This document shows positions 4,590 to 6,441 of a DNA stretch of 6,441 nucleotides, piece by piece (positions within the stretch are counted from its first letter, which is position 1; every line of letters begins with the position of its first letter). Source of the stretch: Candidatus Dojkabacteria bacterium UBA3081 (GTDB lineage: Bacteria > Patescibacteriota > Dojkabacteria > SC72); NCBI GenBank assembly GCA_002366615.1, contig DFBL01000053.1:6876-13316 (forward strand), given 5' to 3'. The notes under the pieces were generated by a model. The model did not search any database and was not told the origin of the DNA. It saw only the letters and a program-made list of their open reading frames with translations. The position numbers were made by a program, and so were the translations under genes.

Positions 4590-6441
4590 ATGAAACTTAA
4601 AAAAGCCCCATTCACAAGACGCACTAGAAAGAATCTTTTTTTAACATTTCTTCTACTTCTTACTCTACCCCTGTTTCTTTTTGCTCTTTTGCAAGAGAAA
4701 AGTTTTGATTTTAGAAACAGAGCATTCAATGAGATTGAAGTAAGTGAAGAAAACCCCTGCGTAATTACCTTCCCCAATGTAAACCCTTACTCACTTGAAA
4801 TTAACAAAACTTTTAGAGTACAGGTAGACACCCTCTCAAGTAGTATTGGGATCAAAAGTATTAGCATTAATGACAATATGGGGAATATACTCTTGTCAAA
4901 AGAGTATTCTGATAACCCAAAGGAAGTAGCTGAATCCTTTCTTTTTACCCCTACCGCTGCAGTAGCTTACTCCATTACAGGTCAGATGACTGATTCCTCT
5001 GGGCAGACATATAGCTGTGTAATAAGTAGTCCATATTCAGTTCAAGGAATTAGAGCAATAACTTCCAATACTAAACCGGTATTTAAATCTACCCCCAAAT
5101 CCTCTAAACCTTCACAAAATATCCAGGTAGGTACAACATATGAGTATACAATTCAAGCAGAAGATATTGATAGAGATATGATTAACTATGCTTACTCATT
5201 CACTACCAGTCAAACATGGCTTAAATCTACAGTAATAGATGATGGAAGTGGTGGAAGATTAACTATCAAATTAAAAGGTTCTACTGACAAACCAGGTAGC
5301 TACTTAGCGAATATCTTCATTCACGATGGATATAGTCAACATCTCTCATCTCAATCCTGGGTAATTAGTGTAAGCCCTGAAGGAAATGATTCCCCCGTTA
5401 TTACTATAATTGAACCAGTTACCGCAATGCTAATAGAAGAGGATACCTCCTTGAGTATTAGCTGGGAGGCAACAGATTCAAATGAGATAATTAGATATGA
5501 AATATATATCTCCTCTAACCCTGTAAATGAAAATACATGGATAAGTGTTGATAAAAATATCTCCCCATCTCGAACCGCCTACAGTATTGACCTTGAAGAT
5601 ATCCCAGATGGAACTTACAGAGTAATCGTTAAAGCAGTTGACAATCAAACTCCTCCAGGTATTGGAATAGATATCTCCAATGAGATAATAATTGCGAGAA
5701 AAGAAGCAGAGGAAACTCCTGATGATCAAGTATTACTACCAGAACCACAAATTATTAATGTCTCTCCAACAAGTAGCGATACTGTCAACAATACTACTCC
5801 TACAATAAAGGGCTCTCTTGTATCTTCAGAGGAGACCTCTATAAACAGAGATAGTATCCAAATGAAATTAGACAATGTTGACATTACACAAAAGATTAAA
5901 ATAAATGAAATCTCCCAATCAGAATACACAGTAATATATATTCCAGAAGACCCTCTTGAAGATGGAATACATAAGGTATATATCTCTCTAGAAGACTCAC
6001 AAGGTGAAAATGCACAGAAAGAATGGACATTTACAATTGGGGAAGAGGAAGATTCTGAATCCTTTAATATATTTGGATTAGAAATTCCTAAACGAACTCT
6101 TTACATAGTTGTGGGAGGCATAGGAATAATACTCTTAGCAATCATTATCCCAATCTTAATAGTGAAAATCTGGAAAGGAGATTCACAAAGTTCCTTACAA
6201 GAAAATCCAATACTACCAAAAACAATTCCCTCTGGAAGTGAAATACCGACTAATATACAGGAAACAGAAGTTGAGAATTTAGTTAAAAGAGAAAACTTCG
6301 AAGCACCTGAACCTGAAATCTCTTTTGACCAAAAACCAGTTGCTGAGCAACAACTCTCCTATGATAATAATGAGGTGTTTGAAGCCCCAGAACCAGAAAT
6401 TCTACAAACACCAAAGGCTCAAACCCCAACTACAACCCCTC
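4590..6441 (+). CDS. Two-helix membrane protein with Ig/cadherin-like extracellular domains and Pro/Glu-rich tail (3' end cut)
   Basis: I do not recognise a named family for the whole protein. The 617 complete codons show a basic N-terminus (KLKKAPFTRRTRK), a membrane helix at about 15-34, then about 465 beta-rich, Ser/Thr-rich residues. Four domain-like units are visible. Unit 1 (about 50-152) is Ig-like, with Cys57 and Cys143 as a possible disulfide. Unit 2 (about 162-262) resembles cadherin-like/He_PIG domains, with YEYTIQAEDIDRD, TWL and a final HDG. Unit 3 (about 268-370) is fibronectin/Ig-like, with DGTYRVIVKAVD. Unit 4 (about 386-483) is a bacterial Ig-like domain, with DSIQMKLDNVDIT, LEDGIHKVYISLEDSQG and WTFTI. 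A second helix (about 503-526, followed by KIWKG) leads into a Pro/Glu/Gln-rich tail, predicted cytoplasmic, that repeats FEAPEPEI. By the positive-inside rule both ends are in the cytoplasm and the Ig-like domains face out. A role in surface adhesion or in scaffolding the adjacent binding protein and sortase is inference. Start chosen for the basic N-terminus before the helix; 19-base gap, no SD. Confidence 0.85.
   Translation, partial: MKLKKAPFTRRTRKNLFLTFLLLLTLPLFLFALLQEKSFDFRNRAFNEIEVSEENPCVITFPNVNPYSLEINKTFRVQVDTLSSSIGIKSISINDNMGNILLSKEYSDNPKEVAESFLFTPTAAVAYSITGQMTDSSGQTYSCVISSPYSVQGIRAITSNTKPVFKSTPKSSKPSQNIQVGTTYEYTIQAEDIDRDMINYAYSFTTSQTWLKSTVIDDGSGGRLTIKLKGSTDKPGSYLANIFIHDGYSQHLSSQSWVISVSPEGNDSPVITIIEPVTAMLIEEDTSLSISWEATDSNEIIRYEIYISSNPVNENTWISVDKNISPSRTAYSIDLEDIPDGTYRVIVKAVDNQTPPGIGIDISNEIIIARKEAEETPDDQVLLPEPQIINVSPTSSDTVNNTTPTIKGSLVSSEETSINRDSIQMKLDNVDITQKIKINEISQSEYTVIYIPEDPLEDGIHKVYISLEDSQGENAQKEWTFTIGEEEDSESFNIFGLEIPKRTLYIVVGGIGIILLAIIIPILIVKIWKGDSQSSLQENPILPKTIPSGSEIPTNIQETEVENLVKRENFEAPEPEISFDQKPVAEQQLSYDNNEVFEAPEPEILQTPKAQTPTTTP
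6297..6401 (+). repeat. Two copies of the FEAPEPEI peptide repeat in the cytoplasmic tail
   Basis: Residues 570-577 (6297-6320) and 597-604 (6378-6401) of the Ig-like protein are identical at the protein level, FEAPEPEI, 27 residues apart. The two DNA copies differ at the third base of five of the eight codons and nowhere else. The repeat is therefore old and held at protein level rather than a recent DNA duplication. More copies may lie beyond the right edge. Confidence 0.8.

Noticed and set aside
2727..5929. Minus-strand open frames of 61-83 codons inside the sortase, binding-protein and Ig-protein genes.
   Set aside because: Antisense shadows of well-supported genes, with no recognisable domains or start signals.
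2440..6441. LPxTI peptides resembling sortase sorting motifs occur once in each plus-strand protein: LPETI (sortase residue 189), LPSTI (binding protein residue 119) and LPKTI (Ig protein residue 542).
   Set aside because: None is followed by a hydrophobic helix and basic tail at a C-terminus. The first two lie inside folded domains, in stretches expected for their families, and the third lies on the predicted cytoplasmic side. Likely coincidence.
1..6441. Possible recoding of UGA, as in some candidate phyla.
   Set aside because: All five genes read through without any in-frame UGA, and the visible stops are TAG, TAA and TAA, so nothing supports recoding.

Overview
The window comes from an AT-rich bacterial genome. 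It holds five protein genes: two housekeeping genes on the minus strand (nusA, cut by the left edge, and dnaJ) and a divergent run of three surface-protein genes on the plus strand, the last cut by the right edge. No rRNA, tRNA, mobile element or CRISPR array was seen. The standard code with UGA as stop fits every gene. A membrane-anchored sortase and a solute-binding protein held by an N-terminal helix rather than a lipid suggest a single-membrane (Gram-positive-like) envelope. With the weak or absent Shine-Dalgarno (SD) sequences and heavy AGA arginine use, a Candidate Phyla Radiation (Patescibacteria) bacterium is my best guess. That placement is inference; a Firmicutes or Chloroflexi relative is not excluded.

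Left part (1-2360, minus strand): dnaJ encodes a full-length type I Hsp40 co-chaperone (J domain, Gly/Phe region, four zinc-binding CxxCxGxG repeats, C-terminal substrate domains). Downstream of it, in transcription order, lie a strong-looking promoter (1232-1260), an intrinsic terminator hairpin (1174-1203) and then the nusA start (1145). The terminator therefore ends dnaJ transcription but also sits inside the leader of nusA, whose product acts on such hairpins. This is the most interesting regulatory layout in the window and suggests autogenous attenuation.

Middle (2361-2439): a 79-base divergent control region carries a promoter in each direction. Both -10 elements lie only 8-9 bases from the start codons, so both messages would be leaderless or nearly so.

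Right part (2440-6441, plus strand): a sortase, a family-1 ABC solute-binding protein with an uncleaved-looking N-terminal anchor, and a two-helix protein with several Ig/cadherin-like extracellular domains and a proline/glutamate-rich cytoplasmic tail carrying an exact eight-residue repeat. The genes are separated by two gaps of exactly 19 bases and look like one operon for a cell-surface module. No ABC permease, ATPase or protein with a recognisable C-terminal sorting signal is present in the window, so the partner of the binding protein and the substrate of the sortase remain unknown.
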